NCBI RefSeq assembly: GCF_037325665.1
Contig: NC_090245.1
Coordinates: forward strand, 52,463,225-52,527,224
Source: Littorina saxatilis
Taxonomy: Eukaryota; Mollusca; Gastropoda; Littorinimorpha; Littorinidae
DNA: 64,000 bases
Direction: 5' to 3'
The position numbers and the translations under genes were made by a program. The notes under the pieces were generated by a model. It did no database searches, had not been told where the DNA came from, and worked only from the letters and a program-made list of their open reading frames with translations. Below are positions 30,801 through 42,213 of this stretch, piece by piece; the first letter of the stretch is position 1; each line of letters begins with the position of its first letter.

Positions 30801-33800
30801 ATACTGCTTTTTTAACGTCATCTGAATTTCAGCCCATAATTTGTACTCTAAGTATTCTGTAGCTTTGGTGAAAAAGGAACCAGAGATTGACACTGGGAGG
30901 TCTTTGGCCCATGGTAACTTTAATATTGTCACAGTATAGGAACAAACACATCTCTGCCAGAACAGTTACCATTTTTAGCATGGAAAAGCAGTTTTCATCT
31001 GGATGTAAATAGATGATCTCTGTAGTATTCATGGGTGGGATTCTGCCGGAAATCCGGATTCGATTATGGCCTTTTTTTTTCTTCTTTTTTTTTTCTTTTT
31101 TTTTCGGTTCGGTTGAGGTTGGTTCTTCTTCAGGATTCATGACATTTTTCAGTCCCACCCATGAGTATACCGGCACGGTTGGCCTAGTGGTAAGGCGTCC
31201 GCCCCGTGATCGGGAGGTCGTGGGTTCGAACCCCGGCCGGGTCATACCTAAGACTTTAAAATTGGCAATCTAGTGGCTGCTCCGCCTGGCGTCTGGCATT
31301 ATGGGGTTAGTGCTAGGACTGGTTGGTCCGGTGTCAGAATAATGTGACTGGGTGAGACATGAAGCCTGTGCTGCGACTTCTGTCTTGTGTGTGGCGCACG
31401 TTATATGTCAAAGCAGCACCGCCCTGATATGGCCCTTCGTGGTCGGCTGGGCGTTAAGCAAACAAACAAACAAACAAACCCATGAGTATTGTATGTGAAA
31501 AGGTTTTTTTCCCCACAATCTATATGAGTACGTTGGTAAACTTTGTGTGTGTGTGGTTGTGCAGATAGATCAATTTACCAAGCTACCTAAGTGGAACAGA
31601 GTTCACCCAGAAGATAGGATAGACAGAGGTAAGTTTGCGACCATGCTGTTGTTGTTTATCTCTTTGGTTGTTGTCTTTGTTTCTCAGTGGAAGAGAAGGA
31701 CAGTCAGCTCTTATTGACAGGCAAACTTTTCAGTGTACCTGTTCAGACGAAGATGAGAAGGTGGCCTACACACAGCCACTATCAGTCTGCAACAGTGACA
31801 TCAATAGAAAAAGTTGCCCATCTGTGAACAGAATGAAATGTTGCTATTCTGATAGACATGTGGGGGACTTCAGGGTGTGTGACTGGATAGCCTCCCGTCC
31901 CCCTATTTCAGTGATGAAACCTTATTTTTACATGACTGCAAGATAAGAGAAATATATTTACAACAACAAACTACACATTGTTACGTTTAGATCACTGTGG
32001 ATGAAGAACAAGCATACATGCATTTGGTCAGCTGTGTTCTGTTGCATGACAAGAAGGACTGGGAGATAGCTTAGTCGGAAGCGCTACTGGCTTCGAAATC
32101 AGTTTGCCACTACTCGAATCCAGGGTTCGGCAAGATATTTATTTCTTTGTGTCAACTTTGTGCATACTCTCCTCAGTGACCGAACACCTGCATGCGCATG
32201 ATAAAGATCCTAAGTTCACAGTGAAAGTTTCAGGGCAGTTTATGTATGTGATTATAGTCTTAATACCTTATCATCAAGGCCACCACAGCCATGCTTGGTA
32301 TCAACTGACTATTCAACTTCTTTTTCCCCTGACAGATCTGGATGGGAAGAGCCCAAGCAGTGCAGAAATTGCTGACCTGTTCAAGCAGAAGAAAGAAGAA
32401 CCTTCGAGGGAACTGATGCCAGCACACCCTTTTTCCTTCAGAAGCAACAGCGTCCGCATTCAGACTGTCATTGGAGCTGATGGGGTAAGACTGTCAGTCC
32501 TGCTTGCATCATGCTTTGTTTGGTTCCTTTTCATCGTGGGAACATGCAGAAGTGTTGTCATATCCTTTTAAGACCCTGTTTTCTTAAACTTTCTATTCAT
32601 AACCTCTGTAAATTTACCCCCATTTTAAGACTCCCTCCTTTTTGACTCACATGCGAAGCAAAAGTGAGTCTATGTACTCACCCGAGTCGTCCGTCCGTCC
32701 GTCCCCCCCGTCCGTCCGTCCGTCCGTCCGGACATCCGTCCGGACGTCCGTCCGGAAAACTTTAACGTTGGATATTTCTTGGACACTATTCAGTCTATCA
32801 GTACCAAATTTGGCAAGATGGTGTATGATGACAAGGCCCCAAAAAACATACATAGCATCTTGACCTTGCTTTAAGGTCAAGGTCGCAGGGGCCATAAATG
32901 TTGCCTAAAAAACAGCTATTTTTCACATTTTTCCCATTTTCTCTGAAGTTTTTGAGATTCAATACCTCACCTATATATGATATATAGGGCAAAGTAAGCC
33001 CCATCTTTTGATACCAGTTTGGTTTACCTTGCTTCAAGGTCAAGGTCACAGGAGCTCTTCAAAGTTGGATTGTATACATATTTTGAAGTGACCTTGACCC
33101 TGAACTATGGAAGATAACTGTTTCAAACTTAAAAATTATGTGGGGCACATGTTATGCTTTCATCATGAGACACATTTGGTCACATATGATCAAGGTCAAG
33201 GTCACTTTGACCCTTATGAAATGTGACCAAAATAAGGTAGTGAACCACTCGTTGATGACACAACCATTTGTCGAGGGTAGCATAGGCACCCGGTCTGCTC
33301 CCCGCCTAAAAAAGGCCAGTGCCGTTCCGTCTTCGAGGGACTGCGTGGGTTTCATTTCGGAGTTTTCCTTCTCCTAGACGAGTTTCCTTCCATGGATGAT
33401 GAGCCTCCTCTACCCTCGTTTTGAATTCAGAGTGGTCTTCTCTTAGGATAGCTGCCTGCCAGGGTTGACGAGCCTATCCTGCCCGGCTATTTGACCCATA
33501 GCTGGAGGTTGGTTCGTGGGCACCTGGGCGTTTCCACACACCGGTGGGCCCGCATGCCGCACGTCTAGGGGCCAACCTCCTCCGAGTCCTTGTAGTCTAG
33601 CCTGGGGCCTTGCGGTACCCAGTTTACGCCTGTCGCCGCGATGGAGGCACTACATAGGGCTTGTTGTGGAGAGGTTATTGTACTGGCAGGAGAGACTGAC
33701 GCATTCTGCTCTCTTTTCGCATTGTCCTAAAAAGGACAGACGGTGCTAGCCAGCGGTGAGGGCTGAAAGCGAGAAGTGACAAGCACAAGACACTTCGCCA

Positions 33801-36800
33801 ACACACTAGACACGTCACATAACCGTTTGGCAGGTGAAGTGAACCACTAAAAGTGACCATATCTCATGGTAGAAAGAGCCAATAAGCACCATTGTACTTC
33901 CTATGTCTTGAATTAACAGCTTTGTGTTGCATGACCTTGGATGACCTTGACCGGTCACATGTATTTTGGTAGGAAAAATGTGTAAAGCAGTTCTTAGTGT
34001 ATGATGTCATTGCTAGGTTTAGTTATTTGACCTTGACCCTGAAGGTCAAGGTCATGTAAAGGTCAAGGTCAAGCATGTGAGTCGTATGGGCTTTGCCCTT
34101 CTTGTTAAGACCTAATTTGTCCGATATTTAGAGGTCTTAAAAGGGGGGTTCCATTGTACTAGCCAGTGTGGCTCTGAGTTGTGTCATGTCATGTGTTGGG
34201 ATGGTGGTTTGATTTTGATGCTATTGTTGTTGTTTTTTGCTTGTTTTTGTGTGTTTATTTTTGGCAATTTTTCTCTTAGTGTAGGAAGGCTCCTTCTATC
34301 TATATATATATACGACTTGTGTCTGTCTGTGTGTCTGTCCGCGATGCCAAGCCAAAGTTCTCGATCGATCTTTTTCAAATTTGGAGGCCATATTCAGCTA
34401 CATCCCGGACACAACCTCATCGATGAGATATTTGAACACGTGCTCTCAGCGCGCAGCGCTGAACCGATTTTGGTTTTTCTCTGGATCCATTTCCAGTAAC
34501 TCTTCCTTATCTTCTCCAGTGTTTTCAGCGTTTACCTCCCTTCCTTCGTGTGGCGTCAATCCATATTCCCGTTTCTATTTTTAGAAGGTCACTGTTGACA
34601 ACGCTCAATCCATATTCCCGTTATACTATTTTTAGAAGGTCACTACTCTTCTCCAGTGTTTTGCGCGTTTATCTCCCTTCCTTCGTGCGGTGCGTTTGCC
34701 GGGGTACACCCGGCAAAGCCGGGTCCACGGCACAGCCGGGTATTCGGCTTGACTTTTTCCCGGCGCAGCCGTACCCGGCGAAGCGGGTATTCATCTAGTC
34801 TTTCAATATACAGTTCATATTAGTTACGTATAATGATTTCAAATAAAATTATGCCTTATGAAAGTTGTTTGTTTCTGTATGTTTGTGTCTTTCTTTATTT
34901 GGTGCTTAACGTCGTTTTCAACCACGAAGGTTATATTGTGACGGGGAAAGGGGGGAGATGGGATAGAGCCACTTGTCAATTGTTTCTTGTTCACAAAAGC
35001 ACTAATCAAAAATTTGCTCCAGGGGCTTGCAACGTAGTACAATGTATTACCTTACTGGGAGGCAAGTTTCCAGTACAAAGGACTTAACATTTCTTACATA
35101 CTGCTTGACTAAAATCTAAAAAAAAATTGACTATATTCTATACAAGAAACACTTAACAAGGGTAAAAATAGAAACAGAATCCATTAGTCGCCTCTTACGA
35201 CATGCTGGGGAGCATCAGGTAAATTCTTCCCCCTAACCTGCGGGGGGTAGTGTTTGTGTCTGTGCGGAAGAAAGGGAGAGAGAAAATTCTGTTTGTAGTT
35301 GTGTTTACGTGAATGTGTATATGTTTGCAAATGTTTTAGATGATCAAAGCCCTGTGTGTGCAAGTGTGCATGCCTGTGAGTTCATATCTTTATAGTTGCT
35401 CAGGGATATAAGCTGTGTCATATGATTGGAAATATAATCTCATCCTCTCTCTGCTGACTTTTTTCCGTACGCTCTGACACCTTTTTCTGTTGCAGGTGGT
35501 AGAAGAACGACGCACAGTGCGAGATTCCAGTGGACGAGAGGAGACAACAGTGACACGGAGAGTGGGCGACAGCTCTCATACTGTCACGACTATCAAGGAC
35601 AGCCAAGGTCGTGAAGAAAAACACGAGACTTATAACAATATTGATAAAGGTGAGAAGAAGAACTCATCAAGCAACTTTTGGTCACTATTTTGAGTGGTCT
35701 GTATTTTCACTAAATGTAAAAAGCAGATTGACTTTTGCTGTCAGTTAACCTCTTCACTGCCACAATATAACAGCATTTTGGTATTGCTGTGTGCCAGGGC
35801 AAAATTTCGCTTTCTTCGGTAGGTTCACTAATCTGTTCACTGCTCGATCATTTATTGAGATATCTCTTAGATCTTTGGCATGTGTTTTGCTTATACCCTT
35901 GGCTATTATAGGATGACATGATCATTGGACTTTGTTTGTGATTGTTATAGTAAAAATTGATATAATGACCCTTTTCGTCAAAAATTACAGTTTCCGGACT
36001 TACACACACACAGTGACACACATTGCAGCACGTAAAACCACACAAAACACTGCTAAAACTGGTGTCAAACATCAGGTACTCACATTACAGCCCATAAAAG
36101 TATTCTTCTGTGTGGTAATCCATAAATCACTTCTTGTAGAGCTTCCAGAACACTGTATCGCTTGAAAACAGGTCTACGAGTTGAGGTCTGACTTTCGGCC
36201 GCCATTGTGAATGGCGAGAATGCTAACACAGTTTTCAACACGTGGTAGAACGTGGTAGTAACTATAGTAACTTATCCGAACGGTCTATGGGAAAGAACTG
36301 TGTTTAGAACCCCTACAAGTACTTGGACAGTGGTTACCTCCCATTTAGTTTTCAGAAATGTCCTGAAATGTTGGTGACACAAATCCCACGTATGAGATAC
36401 GGTTATGGGCGTACGACAAACCAAAAATGACCACGTATTACATACGGGGTGGGCAGTGAAGGGGTTAATGGTGAAGCACAGTAGGCTTGATCAGCAATCA
36501 AACAAATATGGTTTGGAGGCATGCATGTTTGCACTGGATAGTGGCCAACCACTTTTATTTCATTTTATTTGACTGTCTTCTTTAACCAGCTGCTTAGGGT
36601 ATGAATTTTTGTTTTCTTCAGGTGTATATTCGGGACTACAAGGCGTTTTGTTGTAAAAGGCGCAAGCCCCCACTTTTAAGGTTAAAATGAGAAAAATCCA
36701 CACAGTGGGCGCTTCGGGTGTATTGGCCACAAGTCAAAGAAAGTGTACAGAGTGGAAATACGTTTTCTCCAGGATGTGCGGTGAGATCAAAGAGTCTGCA

Positions 36801-37598
36801 TTCTGAGAGCTGTTTGGTCTTGTGACCTCAGGTCAATGGCCACATTTTCAGCTGATGCCAGCTGCCTGCCCTAGTTTACAGACACTGACCTTCTGACCCT
36901 GGGTCAATGACCGTAGTAGAAGAGTTTCTACTATGAGAGACCCACACCTTTGATGTCTGAGAGGAAACTTTGTCCAGGTCAAAGAGGCAGAAATATGCAT
37001 TTCACTAGAGAGGGAGTGTTCTGTTTATTTTAATAGCGAGGTGTGTACATCGAGACTCTTCTTTAGCCATACACAAGGCGATAGCGATCAATAGGGTGCA
37101 GGGGTAAAAGTTGTGCCTTATAGTCCCTAAAGTACGGTACCTTTCCAAGTTGTGCTACATGATAGTATTAATGTTTTGTGTTGACAGAGCTTTTTCTAAT
37201 TGTAACTTAGACAAGCAGCAACGGTTAATTTATTAATTAATCTCTCGCACCGGACAGAATACCAGCTGTTTCCAAAACTTACATTTACAGTATTCATTAT
37301 ACATGTATGAGGAAAGTTGTTTTTAATGTCCCAACTCACAATACAGGCATTTTTTATTTTATTTAGTGCTACTGTTCCTCATAGCTGTCTTTCCGTTCTT
37401 TTTATGGACACAAAGACTCTCTTTGATGCAAGAAATCTTGGTTGCTATGTTGCAGAAAAACTGACCCAGTTTGATCAACAGTGGACTGGGAAGAACATTC
37501 TCACAGAACCAGACTGCCCTGTGAAAACTTCACCAAGAAAGAGGGGCATTCTTTCAGATGAAAACAGAGGAATTTTCCGGAAATTCTTTGGATTCTAG
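27562..37598 (+). CDS. HAX1: HAX1 (HCLS1-associated protein X-1), 7 coding exons
   Basis: Mitochondrial and ER-associated anti-apoptotic adaptor. Exons 27562-27632, 28888-29045, 29398-29570, 31565-31628, 32336-32484, 35496-35649, 37456-37598; phases chain to 303 codons plus stop (human 279). The N-terminus MDPNEIFKRFFGGPFPGFG matches the short phenylalanine/glycine-rich HAX1 start. The middle is Met/Gln-rich (FDDMQRQMQQQMEEMDKQMR) with an acidic to polar linker. The conserved C-terminal block reads VRIQTVIGADG then VVEERRTVRDSSGREETTVT, matching human [20 protein letters not shown]. The start ATG lies one base after a good acceptor, so a 5' UTR intron is likely. The last exon ends GIFRKFFGF; reading through the exon 6 donor instead ends at 35693 with SNFWSLF, so two C-termini are possible. 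Head to head with MALT1, 2.3 kb apart. Confidence 0.87.
27633..27860. repeat. HAX1 intron 1 start with (GT)n microsatellite
   Basis: A GT run at 27802-27848 in otherwise plain intron sequence, just before the TTAA-flanked element. Confidence 0.9.
27861..28220. mobile_element. piggyBac-like MITE, TTAA target duplication
   Basis: TTAA on both sides (27857-27860, 28221-28224). Inverted ends AGCCATATGTAC / GTACATATGCCT. 360 bp, non-coding, in HAX1 intron 1. The TTAA duplication and short inverted ends are the piggyBac signature. Confidence 0.8.
29754..30139 (+). mobile_element. SINE with a different tRNA head on the conserved core
   Basis: The head GGCGCTGTGGCGGGGTGGTA ... CTCTTAATCGG ... GGTTCGAATCC resembles a tRNA with a CTT-type loop. 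From 'cgtgtgtacacgcaagcaca' onward it is the same core and AAG tail as the SINEs at 15637 and 59209. Target-site duplication AACACCCTGACT. HAX1 intron 3. Confidence 0.88.
30196..30384. mobile_element. CAGTGGAACC fold-back MITE, variant with inner inverted repeat
   Basis: The inner arm 'tacggtacccccattttaag' is repeated inverted within 90 bp, followed by the normal family end 'gggggttccactgta'. HAX1 intron 3. Confidence 0.75.
30453..30627. mobile_element. CAGTGGAACC fold-back MITE, best copy
   Basis: TA flanks and clean inverted ends CAGTGGAACCCCCCTTTTAA / TTAAAAGGGGGGTTCCACTG, 175 bp. Serves as the reference copy for the family in this window. Confidence 0.85.
31169..31478 (+). mobile_element. 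tRNA-headed SINE, second family, complete copy
   Basis: Nearly identical to 20531-20838. B box GGTTCGAACCC is intact, tail (CAAA)n. Target-site duplication CCCATGAGTAT on both sides. HAX1 intron 3, about 90 bp before exon 4. Confidence 0.9.
32050..32230 (+). mobile_element. Old SINE copy, conserved-core family
   Basis: 'gggagatagcttagtcgga', then 'agatatttatttctttgtgt' and 'gcgcatgataaagatcct' follow the head of the 15637 SINE, but with many changes and no core end. HAX1 intron 4. Confidence 0.6.
32644..34104. mobile_element. Helentron-like non-autonomous element inside the MITE
   Basis: Subterminal inverted GACTCACATG / CATGTGAGTC, a (GTCC)n microsatellite near the left end, many 'caaggtcaaggtca' words, a GGGCTTTGCCC hairpin near the right end, and insertion between T residues. 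These features fit Helentron/HINE elements, but no replicase is present and the class is inferred. Confidence 0.5.
33250..33837. mobile_element. Unclassified 588-bp insertion with 11-bp target duplication
   Basis: AGTGAACCACT lies on both sides (33239-33249 and 33838-33848). The body is GC-richer than its host element, with 'cctgcccggctatttgaccc' and 'gtcctaaaaaggac'. No inverted ends and no protein recognised. It is the innermost of three nested layers. Confidence 0.7.
34299..34798 (+). mobile_element. Non-autonomous Helitron, 500 bp
   Basis: Starts TC (TCTATATATATATACGAC) after an A and ends CTAG before a T, the canonical A|T insertion. Near the 3' end a hairpin ACCCG-GCGAAG-CGGGT lies 6 bp before CTAG. 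GTCTGTCTGT-type repeats near the start. An internal direct repeat contains 'caatccatattcccgtt'. HAX1 intron 5. Confidence 0.82.
34888..35250. mobile_element. Mollusc-wide interspersed repeat (TTTATTTGGTGCTTAACGTC)
   Basis: 'ttatttggtgcttaacgtcg', 'ggggagatgggatagagcc', 'gcctcttacgacatgctggg' and 'cctaacctgcggggggt' form a unit that I remember from many molluscan genomes. Family name not recalled; no coding capacity. HAX1 intron 5. Confidence 0.6.
35749..36464. mobile_element. piggyBac-like non-autonomous element, TTAA flanks
   Basis: TTAA at 35745-35748 and 36465-36468. Inverted ends CCTCTTCACTGCC / GGCAGTGAAGGGG. 716 bp with no transposase frame. HAX1 intron 6. Confidence 0.82.
36617..37140. 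mobile_element. GGGACTATAAGGCGC-type inverted-repeat element
   Basis: Left end 'tattcgggactacaaggcg', right end 'tgccttatagtccctaaagt', with the same body ('cagctgcctgccctagttta') as the copies at about 48822-49345 and 56817-57333. HAX1 intron 6. Confidence 0.75.
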
Positions 37599-37784
37599 TA
37601 CGTAGTGACAGTGCACAAAACACTTTTGGGGGGTTTGTTCATGTGGTGAAAATTTACTTTATGCATTGCCGTTTGCAAACTTTGATGCACACATTTGTTG
37701 AAAGTAGTCTTTGTTGTTACCAAAAAAAACCACCAGGTGCGCACATGCACACACACGCACGTGCACGCACACATACATGCACGT

Positions 37785-37816
<32 letters not shown>

Positions 37817-38700
37817 TTATGTTAATGAGTGTCACGGGTGTCAAACAAGTTTAAACCACTTGATTTATATCGCCTTCCCTTGCTATGGTGTATGCAGTGA
37901 CAGAGTGTATGTGTTTGATCTGCCAACAGGTTTTATAGTGTGTAGATACCAAAAACTAGTCATGAAATGGGCTGGTCTGCAAATCTAACATTTGCTTGAT
38001 GGAGAGGTGTGTGTGTTCCTGCCTGCGTGTGTGTGGATGTGTGTATGCTGCATTTAATGCACAATTGATAGTGTGAGAAAAAAATATACAGTTAACAACT
38101 TTTGAGTGTTTTAGGGCAGAATAATTATGAGTCAAAATGCACTCTGATTTTCTAATACATGTCTGAAATCAGCTGGTTGTCATGAAAGGTTTGATATCTA
38201 AAGGGAATCAAGTCCATAGTGAACTTTGAATTCTGTTTACAGAGATTGAAGAAGGGCAACATGGTTTTCTATCAAAAGAATATTGTGAAAGCTGTGGATT
38301 TGCATGTATTTATTTCATTTTGTGCATGTGTGATTGTTTAATTGTGTTTACTGTTTATTTAAAAGCATATTGTCCAGCTTCAGAAGTGCTTCAGTTTGGA
38401 ATATTGCTGCTTGTAGTGTTTTAATGTTGGACATCTTTTTATTCCAAGTTGCTTGAATTAAGTAAAGATAAGGCTTTGTGTTTAGAGTTCTGTACCAGAA
38501 AACCCCCAAATAATTTTGAATTAATTCCCAAACCATTGTCACATCATTTTGAATTTACGTGTGATAGTTTCCACATTGAACACTTGAGTCTGTTTGCTGT
38601 GTATGCTCTGTTGACAATACAACTTGAAGAAAAAAATTCATGAAAAGTAAACTCGGTGTTGTATAATGGTAACAACATGAAAATAAAGACCCCAAAAATC
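37599..38700 (+). other. HAX1 3' UTR with AC-rich microsatellite
   Basis: After the stop codon an AC/GCAC-rich run occupies 37738-37815, then AT-rich sequence to the candidate poly(A) signal. UTR extent inferred. Confidence 0.5.
38682..38687 (+). promoter_or_regulatory. Candidate polyadenylation signal of HAX1
   Basis: AATAAA about 1.08 kb after the HAX1 stop. Position is plausible; use not shown. Confidence 0.4.
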
Positions 38701-39222
38701 AGCTGTGTCTCAGTGTGAATTTGAGCACCCTTATTCCCTGTAATTCCAAGCTTTCTAGTCACAAGCTTTATACGTACTGTGGTCTTGCTCCAGAATTTCA
38801 AAGGCTAGTTCTGTAAAACAAAACTGTGTGTGTGCAAGACCAAGTCACTGAGGACAGCCGTGTGTTCGACCACCAGTACACTAAATGTGATGCAATCTCT
38901 CTCTCTCTCTGTGTCTCTGATGCTGATCAGTTTTCTGAAAGCACCTTTATAAACAGACCAAAGAGAGACAAACAAAGTACCCCCTCACTCTCTCTCTCTC
39001 TTAATCTCTCTGAACGGTTTCCTGCAAACAGCTTTATTAATAGACATCTCTCTCTGTCTCTCACGCTGATCAGTTTTCTGAAAGCAGCTTTATAAATAGA
39101 CTGAGGAGAGACATTTTTTTTTAACTGGGCAGGTGATTAATGCTAATCTGAGCAATGCAGATAGCACCAATTCTTGTACACGTATGAATAATCCGTGCGC
39201 ACAGAGAGAGAGAGAGAGAAAT

Positions 39223-39256
<34 letters not shown>

Positions 39257-39303
39257 TTGACATACTACAGATATCAATCACACACACACACACACACACA
39301 CAC
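38701..39303. repeat. Intergenic CT-rich, poly-G and CA tracts
   Basis: CT-rich stretches at about 38897-39065, an uninterrupted G run of about 32 at 39223-39254, and a CA run ending at 39302. No gene is visible. Confidence 0.85.
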
Positions 39304-39554
39304 CAGGCATGGGAATTGAAAAAAGTAAAAAAGGCTGAACATTTGTAAGTAATAGCAAAGTCGACAGCGCCTAGCCCTGCTAGGGGGGTTTGGGGGCATT
39401 TTGGGCGGAATTTTTTTGTGTCATCTTAGCTCCAAGTTTGCTATTATATTCAGTTTTTAGAACCATTTTTGCCTCCCCCATTTATTTTTTCGGCGGATAC
39501 TTTTGCTTTTTCGGCGGAACAAACAAAAAATTCGGCGGACAATTCCCATGCCTG
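39304..39554. mobile_element. hAT-like short element, CAGGCATGGGAATTG ends
   Basis: Perfect 15-bp inverted ends CAGGCATGGGAATTG / CAATTCCCATGCCTG. 251 bp, inserted in a CA repeat, so 8 bp of ACACACAC flanks both sides, compatible with a hAT 8-bp duplication. Confidence 0.85.
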
Positions 39555-40603
39555 ACACACACACACACCTCCCTTTCTTTGCATATAAAGAGCAGAAATC
39601 CAGCACAGTTCAATACTTAGCCTTTTAATGAACTTTAAACTTTCAGATAAAACATTTTCTTCTTTAATGATATAACATGAATGTTGACTGAAGACAGAGC
39701 AATAACAACCAACCAACAAGACACATAAAATGGGGAACATTGAAATGCACAGACACTCGAAAAAACTTGATGACCTGAAGGCTAGAAATGAAAATGCGAA
39801 GATGTTTCTTTCCTCTCAAACAAAGTGATCGCCTTTGACAAAACACAACATAGTGCTGCATACAAGTACCGGTACTTGTACGCAGTATAATGTATTAAAT
39901 ATCCAACAAACGAGCCATTATCTGCAGATTTTGTGGCTGGTTGGAGCCAGAAAAAAGAGGATGAATAACAAATTATGAAAAAATGACACTCTCAAATAAC
40001 GATCACTAGATGAACAAATGATTGGAATGAATTGTTTAATGGCCAGGACCGCCACGGAGTGTGAATAAGTGTGTCATTGTGTTCGAGTTGAGCGCTGTCT
40101 CAGGGGAGAGTGTCCGTTTGTGTTAGAGAGTGAGGCACAGGGCAGTATGATACAGTTCACCGTCGTTCAGAGATACAAATCTGGAATTTTATTTTTTATT
40201 TTGACAGAACACGCCAGTGGATGAGGATCCATGTAAACTCAGACTTTCGCTTTGTGCTCCGACTTCAGAAATATTGCACACACACACACACACACATGTA
40301 TGCATACACACAAACACCAACATACATCCACATAAACTCTCTCTTTTCAATCGTGTATCTCTGTCAGACACACAAAGATGAGCATCAGTAACAAGTAAGG
40401 TCGTAGAACCTGCCTTTATGCCAAACTGTGGAGAAACTGCGAAACTGATACAAAAATCGAACAGCTTCACAAGCATGCTCTCACAAACACCCATTCATTC
40501 TCTCTCTTTCTCACGCATTGTCTATCTTTCTCAAATACAACGTAGATGCCCACTAACTCCCATTTGAACCTCTACTATTTTACTGTCTTTAAGTGTCAAT
40601 CTG

Positions 40604-40669
<66 letters not shown>

Positions 40670-40825
40670 TCACTCACTCACACATGAAAGAATCACTTTT
40701 CATTCACAAAGTGTTTCATTGAGAAACAACAGAGTCTGTTCAGAAAACTAACACATGTTGAGTGTCTAGTTCAATGCAATGCACTGGGCACTAACCAGAA
40801 ATCAGAAACAGACCATAATTGGGTA
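39555..40825. other. Intergenic sequence, CA microsatellite
   Basis: No exon recognised. A CA run of about 60 bp (40604-40665) and a CACT run follow. Short open frames here have no similarity that I can name. Confidence 0.6.
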
Positions 40826-41003
40826 CAGTGGTACCTGTGATGAAAGGACACCCTTGGGCCCACCCAAACGAGTCCCTACATTGCAGGTGGTCTTTCATGA
40901 CAGGTATACTTTGGTAGAGATAATAGAAAAAGGGACAAGAGAAGGTGTCCTTTTAAGGGAGGTGTCCTCTCATGGGAGGGTCCACACATCGCAGGTACTG
41001 CTG
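40826..41003. mobile_element. CAGTGGTACCTG fold-back MITE
   Basis: TA flanks; ends CAGTGGTACCTGTGATG and CGCAGGTACTGCTG. 178 bp with 'ggtgtcctctcatgggaggg' inside. Same family as the end that seeded the 22425-22699 minisatellite. Confidence 0.75.
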
Positions 41004-42213
41004 TACATGCATAAAAATGTTCAAACACCTCGAATAGTTCCGCTTCATGGAATGTTAATTTCTTCCTGTGACAGAAAGTTTTATAGCCTACAAAAAATAA
41101 TGTGCAAGTCGCCCAAGTCAGCTGAAATTGATTATGGAATGTATATTCTACTTAGTGCGAACAGTCTGAAATTTGTCTTTAATGTTTTTCTAGCCACACT
41201 GTGTCTTGTTAAATAACTTCTCACATTTAATTAGCAAGTGGTTTGACACAGACGCAGAGATACAGGCAAGTCGACAGATGGACAGCCAGCCATACAGTTT
41301 GCCAGCCATGCCTGCCAGTCAGACAGCCGGACTAAAGGACATACTCCAACTTTAAATCAACAAGTGCAAAGAGTTTGAAAGAGTTTTAAGATGTCCATTC
41401 CAACAAGTTTGTGAAGTCCAATCAGATTTTAACCCTTGCTTGATGCAACAAAGAAACACCCACACACACACACACACAACTGCAATGCAAAGAAAAGCAG
41501 CAGTCTCATACAATTTCCAGGTAAGATCTCTGCACCCTTTCATACTCTATAGTAGTCATGCAAAAGTTACAAAAAATAAAACATACAAGAGAGAGAGAGA
41601 GAGAGAGTTTTGTGTGGCATAGCTTCATTCTTGACAGCCACAAGTCAAAATAGATCCACACTTTGTTGTTGCTAATTGCAGTTCATTTTACAATTAGGCT
41701 TGTGTAATATAATATACAAATGTACTATGTTTACTGAGACACGTACACAAAGAGAGAGAGAGATGTGCAATGTGGCATACGAATTAACTGCTAATGTCTT
41801 GGTCATAATATGTGGAATCATGATTCAAAATTTCTGGATGATATGCACCGGAGAGACGATTGAGTGTTATATAACAGCTATCCTACTCGAAAGGGCAGGA
41901 TGTCAGACAGCCAATGTATTGCCTGCTTCATTTGTATACATGTATGTGAATACAAATAGTTTTATGTATATTTGACTTATATTTTCATAATGATAATAAT
42001 ACTAATAATACAACATTTTTATAAAGCGGAGATATTCAAGGAGACCGGGCTGCTCAAAAAGCTGTACAATTAACGCAAGCAGAAAAGTATGTGTTACGAC
42101 TCAACTCCAAACAACTCTTGTTTAGCCGAGACTGAAATATTTTTGTTGCGCCATTAGGGTAAGAGTCTACGAGACCTTGGAGACATGTAGAAACGACGTC
42201 ATTACTTCGTCAC
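41004..42213. other. Intergenic sequence before the duplicated block
   Basis: AT-rich, with short CA and GA runs and a (TAA)n stretch at about 41983-42010 that looks like a LINE/SINE tail. From 42169 two copies of a unit of about 45 bp containing 'gacgtcattact' appear; the duplicated block starts within the second. Confidence 0.5.

Larger units (their letters stand above)
32563..34158. mobile_element. CAGTGGAACC MITE split by a nested insertion
   Basis: The left part, 32563-32643 ('ttttaagaccctg' to 'gactccctccttttt'), and the right part, 34105-34158 ('ttaagacctaatttg' to 'gggggttccattgta'), together make one family member. The 1.46 kb between is another element. HAX1 intron 5. Confidence 0.8.

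Noticed and set aside
31013-31273. Frame ending in VVRRPPRDREVVGSNPGRV
   Set aside because: This is the usual translation of a tRNA-derived SINE head, not a gene.
37738-37815. Cys/Val-rich and His/Thr-rich frames over CA/GT runs here and at 49870, 57866 and 61165
   Set aside because: Translated microsatellites.
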